A stretch of DNA of 64,000 nt from Crossiella sp. SN42 (GCF_023897065.1 NZ_JAMHIV010000003.1:248001-312000), one strand, 5' to 3'. Positions 17,336-26,503 are shown, counted from the first letter of the stretch. Notes: a model not told the origin generated them from the letters alone. Numbers and translations: made by a program.

Positions 17336-18949
17336 ATGACAGAGCCAGCACGCAACCAGCTGAGCCGCCGGACCCTGCTCGCCGGCGCGACCGCCGTGGC
17401 AGGCGGCACCCTGGCCGCCGGGACGGTCGGGCACGCGGCCCCCGAGCCCGCCGAGTTCGGCCCGGTGCGCATCCGGCCCGGCGACCCGCGCTACGAGAAC
17501 CTGTTGCGTGGCAACAACTTCCGCTTCGCCGGACAGCCGGAGGAGATCCGGGTGGTCAGCTCCGCCGAGCAGGTGGTGCGCGCGGTCGCCGAAGCGGCGC
17601 GCACCGGACGCCGGATCGCGCCCCGCAGCGGCGGGCACTGCTTCGAGAACTTCACCGCAGACCCGCAGGTGCGGCTGCTGCTGGACCTCTCACCGATGGA
17701 CGAGGTCGGCTACGACCCGGCCATGAAGGCCTTCGCGGTGCAGCCCGGCGCGACCCTCGGGCAGGTGTACCGGCGGCTGTTCCAGGGCTGGGGGGTGACC
17801 ATCCCCGGCGGCAGCTGCCCCGCGGTCGGCGCGGGCGGGCACTTCGCCGGCGGCGGTTACGGCGCGCTGTCCCGCCGGTACGGCTCGGTGGTGGACCACC
17901 TCTACGGTGTGGAGGTCGTGGTGGCCGACCGGGACGGCACCGCCCGCGCGGTGGTCGCCACCCGCGAGCCGGACGACCCGAACCGGGAGCTGTGGTGGGC
18001 GCACACCGGTGGTGGCGGCGGCAACTTCGGCGTGGTCACCCGGTACTGGCTGCGCTCACCAGGGGCCACCGGCGAGCCCTCCCGGCTGCTGCCGCCCTCG
18101 CCCAGGACGATGCTCGAACGAGTGGTCTCCTGGGGCTGGGCGGGCCTGACCGAGCAGGCGTTCACCCGGCTGCTGCGCAACTTCGGCCGCTGGCACGAGC
18201 GCAACAGCGAACCCGGCTCGCGCTCGGCCGGGCTGTACGCGATCTTGCTGCTGTCCCACCACAGCGCCGGGTACTTCTCGCTGGCCATGCAGATCGACGC
18301 GGACCTGCCCGGCGCGGAGGGCCTGGTGGCCGAGTTCCTGGCCGCGGTGACCGAGGGCACCGGCCTCACCCCGATCGACGACCGCCACCAGCGGATGCCG
18401 TGGCTGCACAAGATGACCTGGCCGGGCACCGGGGAGGCCGGTGACGCCGCCGCCCGCCGGTACAAGAACAAGGCGGGCTACCTGCGCCGCTCGCTGACCG
18501 ACCGGCAGCTGGCCGCCGTGCACCACCACCTGGCCAAGACCACCGCCACCCCGGCCGCGACGATGCTGCTCATCGGCTACGGCGGCCAGGTGCGGTCGGT
18601 GTCGCCGGAGGCCACCGCGATCGCCCAGCGCGGGGCGGTGATGAAGGCGGTCTACAGCACGACCTGGACCGACGAGGGCCAGGACGAGACCCACCTGGCC
18701 TGGATCCGCGCCTTCTACCGCGACGTCTACCTCGACACCGGCGGCGTGCCGGTGCCCGGCGAGGTCAGCGACGGCTCCTACATCAACTACCCGGACAACG
18801 ACCTGGCCGACCCCGCGCACAACACCTCCGGGGTCTCCGCGCACACGCTCTACTACCGGGACAACTACCCGCGCCTGCAACGGGTCAAGGCCTGCTGGGA
18901 CCCGCGCGGGATCTTCCGGCACGCCCTGGGCGTCGAACCACCCGCCTGA
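17336..18949 (+). CDS. Tat-exported berberine-bridge-type FAD oxidase
   Basis: A 537-residue oxidoreductase. The start SRRTLLAGATAVAGG is a twin-arginine signal. The FAD_binding_4 domain contains RSGGHCFENF, whose His is the usual 8-alpha-histidyl FAD attachment, and VGAGGHFAGGGYG, where the 6-S-cysteinyl position seen in bicovalent members is not a Cys. The C-terminal BBE segment SYINYPDNDL is typical. Members oxidise sugars, alkaloids or polyketides. The gene stands alone between pmt and a two-component system. Confidence 0.88.
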   Translation: MTEPARNQLSRRTLLAGATAVAGGTLAAGTVGHAAPEPAEFGPVRIRPGDPRYENLLRGNNFRFAGQPEEIRVVSSAEQVVRAVAEAARTGRRIAPRSGGHCFENFTADPQVRLLLDLSPMDEVGYDPAMKAFAVQPGATLGQVYRRLFQGWGVTIPGGSCPAVGAGGHFAGGGYGALSRRYGSVVDHLYGVEVVVADRDGTARAVVATREPDDPNRELWWAHTGGGGGNFGVVTRYWLRSPGATGEPSRLLPPSPRTMLERVVSWGWAGLTEQAFTRLLRNFGRWHERNSEPGSRSAGLYAILLLSHHSAGYFSLAMQIDADLPGAEGLVAEFLAAVTEGTGLTPIDDRHQRMPWLHKMTWPGTGEAGDAAARRYKNKAGYLRRSLTDRQLAAVHHHLAKTTATPAATMLLIGYGGQVRSVSPEATAIAQRGAVMKAVYSTTWTDEGQDETHLAWIRAFYRDVYLDTGGVPVPGEVSDGSYINYPDNDLADPAHNTSGVSAHTLYYRDNYPRLQRVKACWDPRGIFRHALGVEPPA

Positions 18950-18982
18950 CCGGCGACCATGGTCACGACGAGAGGAGCGCGG

Positions 18983-20116
18983 ATGGCCGGCGCACTGCCG
19001 TACACCCTGCTGGCCGCGCTGGCCGCGGGCACGGTGGCGATCAGGTGGTCCAACGGCCAGTCCCCGGCCGTGGACCTGGCGCTGTGCGCGCTGGCGGCGG
19101 CCTGGATGCTCTGGCTGCACACCCTGCATCCGGCCTGGCGAAGCCGTCCGAGGGTGATGGCGGTCTTCGTCGCCGGGCTGATCGTGATCATGGCGGTGCT
19201 GGTGGTCCGGGCGCCGTGGTTCGGGCTGTTCACCCCGGCCGGCTATATCTTCGCCTTCCGGGTGCTGCCCTGGCCGGGGCGGCTGGCCGGGGTCGCCGGG
19301 GTGGCCGTGGTGGCGGGCACCGCGCAGTCCTACGCCCTGGAGCTCGACACCGCGACGGGGCTGCTCTTCTACCTCATCGTGGTGGCCGCCAACGCCATTC
19401 CCCTGTGCGGTTTCGCCTGGTACGCCGAGCGCACCGACCGGCGCAACGAGGAACGCCTGCGGGTGCTGGCGGAGAACGCGGCCCTGCACGAGCAGCTGCT
19501 CGTGCAGGCCAAGGCGGCGGCGGTGCACGAGGAGCGGGAGCGGATGGCGCGGGAGATCCACGACACCCTGGCCCAGGGCCTCACCGGCATCATCAGCCAG
19601 CTCCGCGCCGCCGAGCACGCCGATCCGGCGAGCTGGCGGCGGCACGTGGCCACCGCGACCGGGCTGGCCAGGGAGAGCCTGGCCGAGGCGCGCCGCTCGG
19701 TGCACGCGCTGCGCCCGGAACCGCTGCGCACCGCGCGTCTCGGCGAGGCGCTGACCAGCGTCGCGCAGGACTGGTCGGCGCTGCACCTGGTCCCGGTCCA
19801 GGTCACCACCACCGGCACGGCCCGGCCGCTGCCGCAGGAGGCCGAGGTCGCGCTGCTGCGGGCCGCCCAGGAAGCGCTGACCAACGTGGCCAGGCACGCG
19901 CGGGCCAGCCGGGTGGGCGTGACACTGTCCTATCTGGAGGAGGAGGTGGCACTGGACGTGCGCGATGACGGCGGCGGTTTTGACACCGCCCGGCACAGCG
20001 CCGGGTTCGGGCTGGTCGCGATGCGGCAGCGGATCGAGGGCCTGTCCGGCACGCTGCTGGTGGAGTCCGAGCCGGGCGCGGGCACCGGCATCTCGGCCAG
20101 GGTGCCGGTCTCGTGA
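18983..20116 (+). CDS. Sensor histidine kinase (NarL-type partner)
   Basis: A 377-residue kinase with about five N-terminal membrane segments, a short coiled linker, the HisKA_3 phospho-acceptor REIHDTLAQGLTGII and an HATPase domain (EALTNVARHARAS, DDGGGFD, GFGLVAMRQRI). ATG at 18983 is preferred over 18959 because GAGGAG lies six bases upstream. Its end overlaps the response regulator start (GTGA), giving coupled translation. Signal unknown. Confidence 0.92.
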   Translation: MAGALPYTLLAALAAGTVAIRWSNGQSPAVDLALCALAAAWMLWLHTLHPAWRSRPRVMAVFVAGLIVIMAVLVVRAPWFGLFTPAGYIFAFRVLPWPGRLAGVAGVAVVAGTAQSYALELDTATGLLFYLIVVAANAIPLCGFAWYAERTDRRNEERLRVLAENAALHEQLLVQAKAAAVHEERERMAREIHDTLAQGLTGIISQLRAAEHADPASWRRHVATATGLARESLAEARRSVHALRPEPLRTARLGEALTSVAQDWSALHLVPVQVTTTGTARPLPQEAEVALLRAAQEALTNVARHARASRVGVTLSYLEEEVALDVRDDGGGFDTARHSAGFGLVAMRQRIEGLSGTLLVESEPGAGTGISARVPVS

Positions 20117-20736
20117 TCAGGCTGCTGGTGGTGGACGACCACCCGGTGGTGCGGGACGGGCTGATCAGCATGTTCGCCCGCGAATCCGACTTCGAGGTGG
20201 TCGGTGAGGCCGCCGACGGGGCCGAGGCGGTCCGGCTGGCCGGGACCCTGCGGCCCGAGGTGGTCCTGATGGACCTGCGGATGCCCGGCCTGGACGGGGT
20301 GGCCGCGACCAGGCAGCTGGCCGGGACCGGCGCGCGCGTGCTGGTGCTGACCACCTACGACACCGACAGCCACGTGCTGCCCGCGATCGAGGCAGGCGCC
20401 ACCGGCTACCTGCTCAAGGACGCGCCGAGGGAGGAGCTGCTGCGGGCGGTGCGCGCCACCGCACGGGGCGAGGCGGTGCTCGCGCCCTCGGCGGCGGCCC
20501 TGCTGATGAACCGGGTGCGCGCCACCGCCAGCCTGCTCAGCCAGCGGGAGCTGGAGGTGCTCCAGCTGGTGGCGGGCGGGGCGACGAACCGGGAGGCGGC
20601 GGCGAAGCTGTTCATCACCGAGGCCACGGTCAAGTCCCACCTGCTCAACATCTACGGCAAGCTCGGTGTCGGCGACCGCGCCGCGGCGGTCTTCGAGGCG
20701 TTCAACCGAGGTCTGCTGGTGCCGAAGTCGCCGTGA
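20113..20736 (+). CDS. NarL/LuxR-family response regulator
   Basis: A 207-residue regulator. The receiver has the acidic pair VDDHPVV, the phospho-acceptor in LMDLRMPGLDG, and the lysine of GYLLKDAP. The C-terminal LuxR HTH reads LSQRELEVLQLVAGGATNREAAAKLF. It is the direct partner of the upstream kinase. Confidence 0.93.
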   Translation: MIRLLVVDDHPVVRDGLISMFARESDFEVVGEAADGAEAVRLAGTLRPEVVLMDLRMPGLDGVAATRQLAGTGARVLVLTTYDTDSHVLPAIEAGATGYLLKDAPREELLRAVRATARGEAVLAPSAAALLMNRVRATASLLSQRELEVLQLVAGGATNREAAAKLFITEATVKSHLLNIYGKLGVGDRAAAVFEAFNRGLLVPKSP

Positions 20737-20797
20737 CCGCACGCAGGAACTCCGGCATCCGCAGCCTGGCCGGCTCCTCGTCGGCGGTAGATCAAGG

Positions 20798-21235
20798 TCA
20801 CCGGGACACGAGCCGGTCGATGAGGTCCAGCAGGGCCGCGGTGTCGCCGACCGGGCCGTTGAGGATGATCTTCATGCTGGCCCGCTCCTGGTCGTAGTAG
20901 GTCTGCACGCGCATGGCGGGCTCGGTGAAGTCGCGGCCCTGCAGGGAAGCGGTGAGCGCGCCGCTGACGGTGCTCATCAGCTCGAAGCTGATCGCGTCGA
21001 TCTGCACCACGGTCGAGGCCTCGGCGCGCCGGTGCCGGGCCGCGGTCTCCCTGGCCGGTGGTTCGGCGGCGCGGCCGGTGAGGGCTTCCAGGTCCCGGCG
21101 GGCGATCCGGTACTGCTTGCCGATCCGGACCGCTTTGAGCCGTCCCTCGCGCACGTAGTTGCGCACGGTCTTGACGTGCAGGCCGAGCACGTTGGCCACG
21201 TGCTCCACGGTGTACAGCTCGTCGTCCACGAACAC
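20798..21235 (-). CDS. Excisionase/MerR-like HTH regulator
   Basis: A 145-residue protein. Residues 8-55 form a helix-turn-helix of the excisionase/HTH_17 type (YTVEHVANVLGLHVKTVRNYVREGRLKAVRIGKQYRI). The C-terminal part has no recognised motif but ends in an alpha/beta pattern. Three direct repeats with ten-base spacing lie upstream, so it is probably autoregulated. It is not obviously part of the prophage. Confidence 0.8.
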   Translation of the reverse strand: MFVDDELYTVEHVANVLGLHVKTVRNYVREGRLKAVRIGKQYRIARRDLEALTGRAAEPPARETAARHRRAEASTVVQIDAISFELMSTVSGALTASLQGRDFTEPAMRVQTYYDQERASMKIILNGPVGDTAALLDLIDRLVSR

Positions 21236-21272
21236 TCCCTAGGTTCCCTTACCTGCGCAACCATAGCAGCTG

Positions 21273-21297
21273 GAGGGAAGAATAGGGAGTGATAGGG
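21273..21297. repeat. Three 10-bp-periodic (T/G)AGGG repeats upstream of HTH gene
   Basis: GAGGG at 21273, TAGGG at 21283 and TAGGG at 21293 share identical ten-base spacing, one DNA turn, directly upstream of the leftward HTH gene. Face-of-helix repeats like this are typical for cooperative regulator binding or autorepression. Confidence 0.5.
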
Positions 21298-21460
21298 AAC
21301 CCTGCGGCGCTGTTGGTGGCCATTCGATGAATTCCCGTGGTCGGACTGCTCCGAGCCGGTGCCGGACGTGGTGGCCGGGCCGCACGGAGCGCGAGAATGC
21401 CCCCTACCGGCAAGAATGTTCCGGCTGGGGCTGATAACTCCCCGAACGAGGCTGAGGACC

Positions 21461-22039
21461 ATGACCAAGAAGGACGACGCCGTCCGCACCGCGACCGGCC
21501 GCGACTGGACCGAGTGGCTGTCCCTGCTGGATGCCGCGGGCGCCGCCGAATGGGACCACAAGGGCATCGTCAAGCACCTGGCCGCAGACTACCCGCAGGT
21601 CAGCAGCTGGTGGCAGCAGTCGATCACGGTCGCCTACGAGCGCGCCCGCGGCAAGCGCGCGATCGGGGAGACCGCAGGCGGCTTCCAGGTCGGCGTGCAG
21701 CGCAGCGTCGCCGCCGGCGCCGACGTGGTGTGGAAGGTGCTCACCGAACGGCCCGAGCTGTGGCTGGGCGGCCCGGTGCGCTTCGAGCCGGGCAACCAGT
21801 ACGAGGGCGGCGGGGTCAGCGGCGAGATCAGGGTGGTCAAGCCAGTCGACCGGGTCCGCCTCACCTGGCGGCGCACCGGCTGGGACACCCCGGCCACCGT
21901 CCAGGTCAGCCTGCTCGGCGAGGGCGGGACCACGGTGCGCGCCCTGGTGGAGAAGCTGCCCGACGCCCAGTCCCGGGAGTGGGCGCGGGAGCAGTGGCGG
22001 ATCGCGCTGGAGCGCATCGCCGCCGAGGCAGGCTCCTAG
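21461..22039 (+). CDS. DUF4287/SRPBCC two-domain protein
   Basis: A 192-residue protein. The N-terminal part (GRDWTEWLSLLDAAGAAEWDHKGIVKHL to SSWWQQSITVAYERARGKR) matches DUF4287-type helices often fused to SRPBCC. The C-terminal part (VGVQRSVAAGADVVWKVL to WRIALERI) is an AHSA1/START-like hydrophobic-ligand domain. It is the last host gene before the prophage integrase. Confidence 0.75.
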   Translation: MTKKDDAVRTATGRDWTEWLSLLDAAGAAEWDHKGIVKHLAADYPQVSSWWQQSITVAYERARGKRAIGETAGGFQVGVQRSVAAGADVVWKVLTERPELWLGGPVRFEPGNQYEGGGVSGEIRVVKPVDRVRLTWRRTGWDTPATVQVSLLGEGGTTVRALVEKLPDAQSREWAREQWRIALERIAAEAGS

Positions 22040-22328
22040 GCCGTGTCGTCACAGCCCCGCCCGCGGTAGCCGCGCCGGTTCGGCCGCTGGCGGCACGGCC
22101 GGAACGCCCGAATACGTCCGGTATGAGGCGACCCCACGGCGACAGGGTGCCGTGGCTGGTGTTTCCGCAGGCTGTCGTGGGGGTCAGACAGTATCGGCGA
22201 CGTTTTGCCAGGGCCAGGGGGGAACAGGTTCCCCCCTGGCCTCGGTGAAACCCCGGGACTGTCGGTCCCCTCGGATAGCCTGGGAAAACGGTGACCTTGC
22301 GCGCGGGTGCGTAGAGGGAGCCCACTCG
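22040..22328. other. Left prophage junction region, no gene
   Basis: About 290 bases between the SRPBCC gene and the integrase. No tRNA or coding frame is supported. It contains the perfect inverted repeat noted separately and should contain attL, but no matching copy was found at the right side by eye. Confidence 0.5.
22212..22241. repeat. Perfect 14-bp inverted repeat before integrase
   Basis: GGCCAGGGGGGAAC, a 2-nt centre AG, then GTTCCCCCCTGGCC. It lies 88 bases upstream of the integrase start. It could be a terminator shielding the prophage from host transcription, an integrase arm/core site or part of attL. It is not followed by a T run. Confidence 0.6.
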
Positions 22329-23792
22329 GTGACCACCCGCACCGCCAGCAAGACCAGCAAGACCAGCAAGGCCCGCTCCAGCAGCAGGCCGAAGAAGCGC
22401 AAGAACCACCAGTCCCCGGCCTCGAAGGCTGCCCCCGGCCACGGCTGGGTGGAGCTGAAGGACTCCGGCAACTACGCCGGGCGGTACTCCGACCCCACCA
22501 CCGGCAGGAAGCCGAGCAAGACCTTCCAGACCGTGGCCGAGGCTGACGCCTGGCAGATCGCCATGCGGCATGAACTGCACGGCACCTACGCCGCAGTCGG
22601 GATCAAGCTGCCAACCTTCCGGCGCGGCGCTCCGGACTTCAAGGACTTCTGGCCGACCTGGCTGGACAACCACCCCACCGAGTCCGTGGCCACGCGCCGG
22701 ACCTACCGCGACAACGCCAAGATGCTGGAGAAGTTCTTCGGCGAGATGCGGATGGACCTCATCACTGAAGATGACGTCCGCAGGTGGCTGCGCGAGGCCC
22801 GGGAAGCCCACAAGCCCGACGGCACCCGCAAGTGGGCCGACAGCACGCTCAACACGCGGTGGAAGGTGCTCAAGCAGATCCTGGCCGCAGCGGCCAAGGC
22901 AGAGCTGAGGCACGGCAACCCGTGCGACGACCTGAAGGCACCGATCCCGGAGGACAAGCCGTTCCGGGTGCTCACCGAGCAAGAGCTGTGCCTGGTGCTG
23001 GTCTACCTGCCGCAGTGGCTCTGGCTCGCCGCGCTGATCGCCTACGACACTGGCCTGCGCGCAGGCGAGGTGCTGGGGCTGCGGTGGGCCCGGCTGGAGC
23101 TGGATGCGCTGGGGCGCGAGGTGGTCACGGTCGCCGAGGTCATGCAGTGCAACAACACGCTGCGGCACTACCCCAAGGGGAAGAAGGTCGCCACCATCCC
23201 CCTCACCGCTCGGGTTGCTGAGGCGCTGCGGGAGTTCCGGGGCACCGGGGTGAACAGGAAGTCGTTCCACGAGACGGTGTTTGTCGACCCGAACGGCAAG
23301 CCGGTGACCTATGACCGCCTCAAGGCGGAGTGGAACCGGGCAGTCAAGAAGGCCGGGCTGGCTGGCCACGACAACCAGAAGCCGACCTTCCACGACCTGC
23401 GGCACAGCTTCGCGACCAACCTGGCTCGGGCCAACGTGCCGTTCTACGCCATCCAGGCAATGATGCGGCACGCCAAGGCCGACCACACCATGCGCTACAT
23501 CCATGCCGCCGGCGGGGACGTGCTGCGCTCCTACCTGGACCAGATGCACGCCCTGCCCAGCGCCCCGGCGTCGACCGCTCCGGAAGACCTGCGCACGCTT
23601 ATCGAGCCGTCCACGGCTATGGTCGCGCCGGTGCAGCGTCCCCGCGAGGACGGGACCAGGGCGGAGTCCCGCCGCCCCGGCGACCGCCGCACGGCCGCGA
23701 ACAACAACCCCGGTCGCGGTGTGCGCCGTGGTGCTGCCGGTGCTCGTGGTCCTGCCCGCCGGGCGGCGGTCAAGGTGGCTGGGCGGCGGTAG
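22329..23792 (+). CDS. Phage tyrosine integrase
   Basis: A 487-residue site-specific recombinase. After a basic N-terminal region and an arm-binding-type domain (GRYSDPTTGRKPSKTF), the catalytic domain shows the Arg of TGLRAGEVLGL, HDLRHSF (H-x-x-R), and the Tyr in HAKADHTMRYIHA. GTG 22329 is preferred: GAGGGAG lies eight bases upstream. A very basic 70-residue tail after the Tyr is longer than usual. It reads into the element, so attP was next to its start or end. Confidence 0.93.
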   Translation: MTTRTASKTSKTSKARSSSRPKKRKNHQSPASKAAPGHGWVELKDSGNYAGRYSDPTTGRKPSKTFQTVAEADAWQIAMRHELHGTYAAVGIKLPTFRRGAPDFKDFWPTWLDNHPTESVATRRTYRDNAKMLEKFFGEMRMDLITEDDVRRWLREAREAHKPDGTRKWADSTLNTRWKVLKQILAAAAKAELRHGNPCDDLKAPIPEDKPFRVLTEQELCLVLVYLPQWLWLAALIAYDTGLRAGEVLGLRWARLELDALGREVVTVAEVMQCNNTLRHYPKGKKVATIPLTARVAEALREFRGTGVNRKSFHETVFVDPNGKPVTYDRLKAEWNRAVKKAGLAGHDNQKPTFHDLRHSFATNLARANVPFYAIQAMMRHAKADHTMRYIHAAGGDVLRSYLDQMHALPSAPASTAPEDLRTLIEPSTAMVAPVQRPREDGTRAESRRPGDRRTAANNNPGRGVRRGAAGARGPARRAAVKVAGRR

Positions 23793-23807
23793 CGCCTGGC
23801 GCTGACG

Positions 23808-24128
23808 TCACGCGCTGGCAGGCCCCCGGTAGTGGCCGGGGGTCTGCCAGCCCTCGCTGTCGGTCTCGTCGTCGGCGTCGATGGCGAGGCGGTTCAGCGT
23901 CACCAGGCCATGGCGGCCTTTCAGCCTGCTCCAGGTGCTCTTGCGCGCCTTCGCGGCGTTGTGCAGGGCTACGTCGATGATGAGTTCGACAACGTGTTCC
24001 AAGGCTGGCTGGTCGGGGACCAGCATGCCTGGTGCGAAGCGCAGTTCCATCTGGCCATCCGCGCCGATGTCCGCGCTGTAGGGCACTTCCAAGGCTGGAT
24101 CGAACCGCACGCGCGGCGGCGTGATCAT
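23808..24128 (-). CDS. Small conserved-looking prophage protein next to integrase
   Basis: A 106-residue protein of no recognised family. It is acidic with a helical middle section (LEHVVELIIDVALHNAAKARK) resembling a short binding helix pair. ATG at 24128 follows GGGAGGGGG with good spacing. It is leftward, together with the HTH gene at 24379-24771, and so belongs to the probable lysogeny unit. A regulatory or repressor-accessory role is a guess. Confidence 0.6.
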   Translation of the reverse strand: MITPPRVRFDPALEVPYSADIGADGQMELRFAPGMLVPDQPALEHVVELIIDVALHNAAKARKSTWSRLKGRHGLVTLNRLAIDADDETDSEGWQTPGHYRGPASA

Positions 24129-24378
24129 CGGTGTCCCCCTCCCGCACGGCTCTGTCCGAACCGTGCCGCTTGACCCGGGTTCGGCTGGCGCTCCCCAGAC
24201 GCCTGCCGGCGGCTTCGCCCCGGGCGTGCGCTCCCCCCATGGGAGCGTTTGCTCATCCGTCTACCTCTGGTGATCGCCGCTCCGTACCCGGTCGTTTCAC
24301 CAGCGCAGAGGAAGCAACCTACGGCATGACGCGGCCCCCGATCTACGAAATGAAATTTGCAGATCGCAGAGCGGGAGG

Positions 24379-24771
24379 TCAAGCCCCAGTAGCGCGCGCG
24401 TCGGCGTAAGCCTCCAGGGCCTTCACCCAGGCCGCCTGCTCCGCCGCATCCTCCAGGCGGGCCAGCGCGCGGAGCGCACGCCGTTGCAGCGGAGTGAGGC
24501 CGTCCGGCGGCTCGACCGTGATGCCGCTGTGGCGGGCGAATGCCTCCATGACCTTCGAGACCGGCAGCTTGAGCGCTGCGGAGATGTCCTCGACCTTGTC
24601 CGGAGCGGGCCGGTGGAGCTTGTCCTGAACCTCTTCCTTGAGGTAGTAGCTCAAGGTGTTGGCGGGAACTTCGGCCTCGCGCACCGCCTGGGCTGCGGAG
24701 ATCCGCAGTTCGGCCAGCCTGTCTGCGATCAACTGCGCGACCGCGGACCTGTACTTCCGCCCGTTGGCCAC
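24379..24771 (-). CDS. HTH protein, probable prophage immunity repressor
   Basis: A 130-residue protein with an XRE-like N-terminal half: VAQLIADRLAELRISAAQAVREAEVPANTLSYYLKEE and DISAALKLPVSKVMEAFARHSG. The C-terminal half is helical (RRALRALARLEDAAEQAAWVKAL). It is leftward and divergent from the excisionase-like gene across a 530-base regulatory gap, the usual repressor position. Start is GTG 24771. Confidence 0.7.
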   Translation of the reverse strand: MANGRKYRSAVAQLIADRLAELRISAAQAVREAEVPANTLSYYLKEEVQDKLHRPAPDKVEDISAALKLPVSKVMEAFARHSGITVEPPDGLTPLQRRALRALARLEDAAEQAAWVKALEAYADARATGA

Positions 24772-25302
24772 CTAGCCCCCTTCATCTGGCCCCGTCCGGC
24801 CGGTCCTGCGCCTGTTGCTCCGCGTCGCCGGGCCTGGTCCCGTGCTGGCGCGGTTCGCGCGATAGCCGCGCGTCATTGTTTCTCCAGCCCCTTGTGTTTG
24901 CCTGACGCCTGCGCGGCAGGCGAACACCGGCGCGTCGACTACACGTATGCGGCAGACCGGCTGGCGTTACTCGGGCCTGGTAGACCCCCGCCGGTGCGTT
25001 GCACAGGCGGGGCGCACACCTGCGCACCGTACCGGGTTGAAGATCGCGACACATCGCGCCATAAGACGACAGTTCCGGTCGATTTATTGACAGGTCAACT
25101 GTGGGGAGTGCACGGTGGTGAGGGTGACCGGAGCACGGTCAGCGGGGTACGCAGGAAGAACCCTCCCGCGAACCGACACCGCACCCGCGCGCACAGCCCA
25201 CCGCCTGGACTGACCCCGCGCGCCGTGCTCCGGTCACGCCGCAAGGTTTCCGAACGAACGGAGCGGGCATCAGCCGGTGCCCGCCAAGGGGGGCAACCGG
25301 CG
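24772..25302. promoter_or_regulatory. Prophage immunity/early divergent control region
   Basis: A 531-base gap between the leftward repressor-like gene and the rightward excisionase-like gene. It contains TTGAC-AG-GTCAA at 25087-25098, a palindrome that also forms a -35-like TTGACA, a repeated ATCGCG at 25043 and 25053, and a GCCTGCGCGGCAGGC stem. Local composition is less biased than in the flanking genes. The early rightward promoter and repressor sites are likely here. No convincing gene was found. Confidence 0.55.
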
Positions 25303-25539
25303 TTGAGCGCCACAGCACACGATCCGCACCGGGAGTACAGCTACGCCGAGGCTGCCGCGCGGCTGGGCCGCTCGGTCCGCACCATCCAGCGCTACATCGC
25401 CAACGGTGACCTGGTGGCCAACCGGGGAGCGGGCAGGCCGACGGTGAGCCAGAAGCACATCGACGACTTCCGGGCCCGGCGCAATCGCAACGGAGTCAGC
25501 GCGGCCGCAGCCGCGCGCCGCGCCAAGCCCAGCCCGTAG
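25303..25539 (+). CDS. Excisionase-like HTH_17 protein
   Basis: A 78-residue protein with a TTG start at 25303 after a GGGGGG stretch. The motif EYSYAEAAARLGRSVRTIQRYIANGD with a basic wing and C-terminal tail matches excisionase/MerR-like DNA-binding proteins. It is the first rightward gene of the prophage and likely controls excision or early transcription. Confidence 0.75.
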   Translation: MSATAHDPHREYSYAEAAARLGRSVRTIQRYIANGDLVANRGAGRPTVSQKHIDDFRARRNRNGVSAAAAARRAKPSP

Positions 25540-25624
25540 CCCTCGTTCGGGCAGCACGCCACGGAGCACCTGCCCGTGGCACACCCATGTGATCACACCT
25601 GCCGTCAGGGGAGGCGGCTTCACC

Positions 25625-25957
25625 ATGCCGGAAAAACGCAGCTCCGCACACGACCAGTCCACCGGCTCGGACGAGCTGACCCAACAAGAACTGGCCACCG
25701 CGCTGGATGACTGGTGGCGCAGGTACCGCCGCTACGCCGGCCCCGAGGAGGCCGAGCTGGACCCGGCGACCGCGCAGTGGCTGGCGAGCATGGCCGAGCC
25801 CAAGGCCCGCCCGCGCACCCACCAGCCGCGCAGGCGCTGCCGGGTTCTCGTGCGGGAGACCACCACGGTCACGGAAGTCGCGCTGACCCCGCTGGTCACC
25901 ACCTACGTGGTCGAGGTCAGCACCGCCATCGAGGTGCAGCCGTGCCTGCGGCAATGA
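25625..25957 (+). CDS. Prophage early protein of unknown function
   Basis: A 110-residue protein with an acidic helical N-terminal half containing DELTQQELATALDDWWRRYRRYAG and a basic, beta-rich C-terminal half. ATG 25625 follows GGGGAGGCGG. Its end overlaps the next gene by 16 bases. No family recognised. Confidence 0.6.
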   Translation: MPEKRSSAHDQSTGSDELTQQELATALDDWWRRYRRYAGPEEAELDPATAQWLASMAEPKARPRTHQPRRRCRVLVRETTTVTEVALTPLVTTYVVEVSTAIEVQPCLRQ

Positions 25958-26400
25958 CACCGCCCCCAGGGGGGCCCGGTCCTGCGGAGCAGTCCGCGGG
26001 ACCGGGCCCCGCCCGCTTCGGCGCACTGGTCAAGCAGGCGGCCCGCGCCGCTGCGGCAGCACCTTCACGGGATCTGACCGGGGCGGTGTGCGCGCTGCTG
26101 ATGCTCGATCCCCGGCACCACAACGGCATCCTCGCCGTGATCGAGGCGATCCTGTCCGCCGCGTGGGAACACCCCCGGCACGAGGTCACCGCCAACTCCT
26201 GGCGGGACCGGGTACCGGCCTGGGTGCCCGCCCAGCTGCGCGGCGCGGCCACCCGCAAGCTGCTGCACTCCGAGCTCCTGGTGCCCACCGGCCGCTACGA
26301 AGCCTGCGCCTCCACCGCCACCGGCCGCAACGGCGGCAAGTTGCAGCCGGTCTACCGGGCCGACCTCGGCCGTCTCGGCCTTCCCGCCGCTCCGGCCTGA
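25942..26400 (+). CDS. Prophage early protein with winged-helix-like segment
   Basis: A 152-residue protein starting at GTG 25942, with GAGGTG five bases upstream and overlapping the previous gene. The stretch AILSAAWEHPRHEVTANSWR... to GRYEACASTATGRNGGKLQPVYRADL suggests a small wHTH fold with a beta wing, but no named family was recognised. The N-terminal 40 residues are low-complexity. Confidence 0.6.
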   Translation: MPAAMTPPPGGPGPAEQSAGPGPARFGALVKQAARAAAAAPSRDLTGAVCALLMLDPRHHNGILAVIEAILSAAWEHPRHEVTANSWRDRVPAWVPAQLRGAATRKLLHSELLVPTGRYEACASTATGRNGGKLQPVYRADLGRLGLPAAPA

Positions 26401-26503
26401 CCGGCGCTGCGGCACCAAGCCACCCAGCCACGCCACGCCACCCGGCCAGCCGCCACGTGCCGGCCGGGGGCCTCCGCACGCCTTGTTGAGGGAGTCGTTG
26501 ATC

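Noticed and set aside
18056-19996. Long leftward frame opposite the BBE and kinase genes
   Set aside because: Shadow of two clearly identified genes on the plus strand; no motif in its product.
22040-22328. tRNA gene as integration site
   Set aside because: No cloverleaf arms or T-loop GGTTCGANTCC pattern could be found.
24125-24382. Leftward ORF of 85 codons beside the immunity genes
   Set aside because: Weak codon bias and no ribosome site; could be a leader but cannot be supported.
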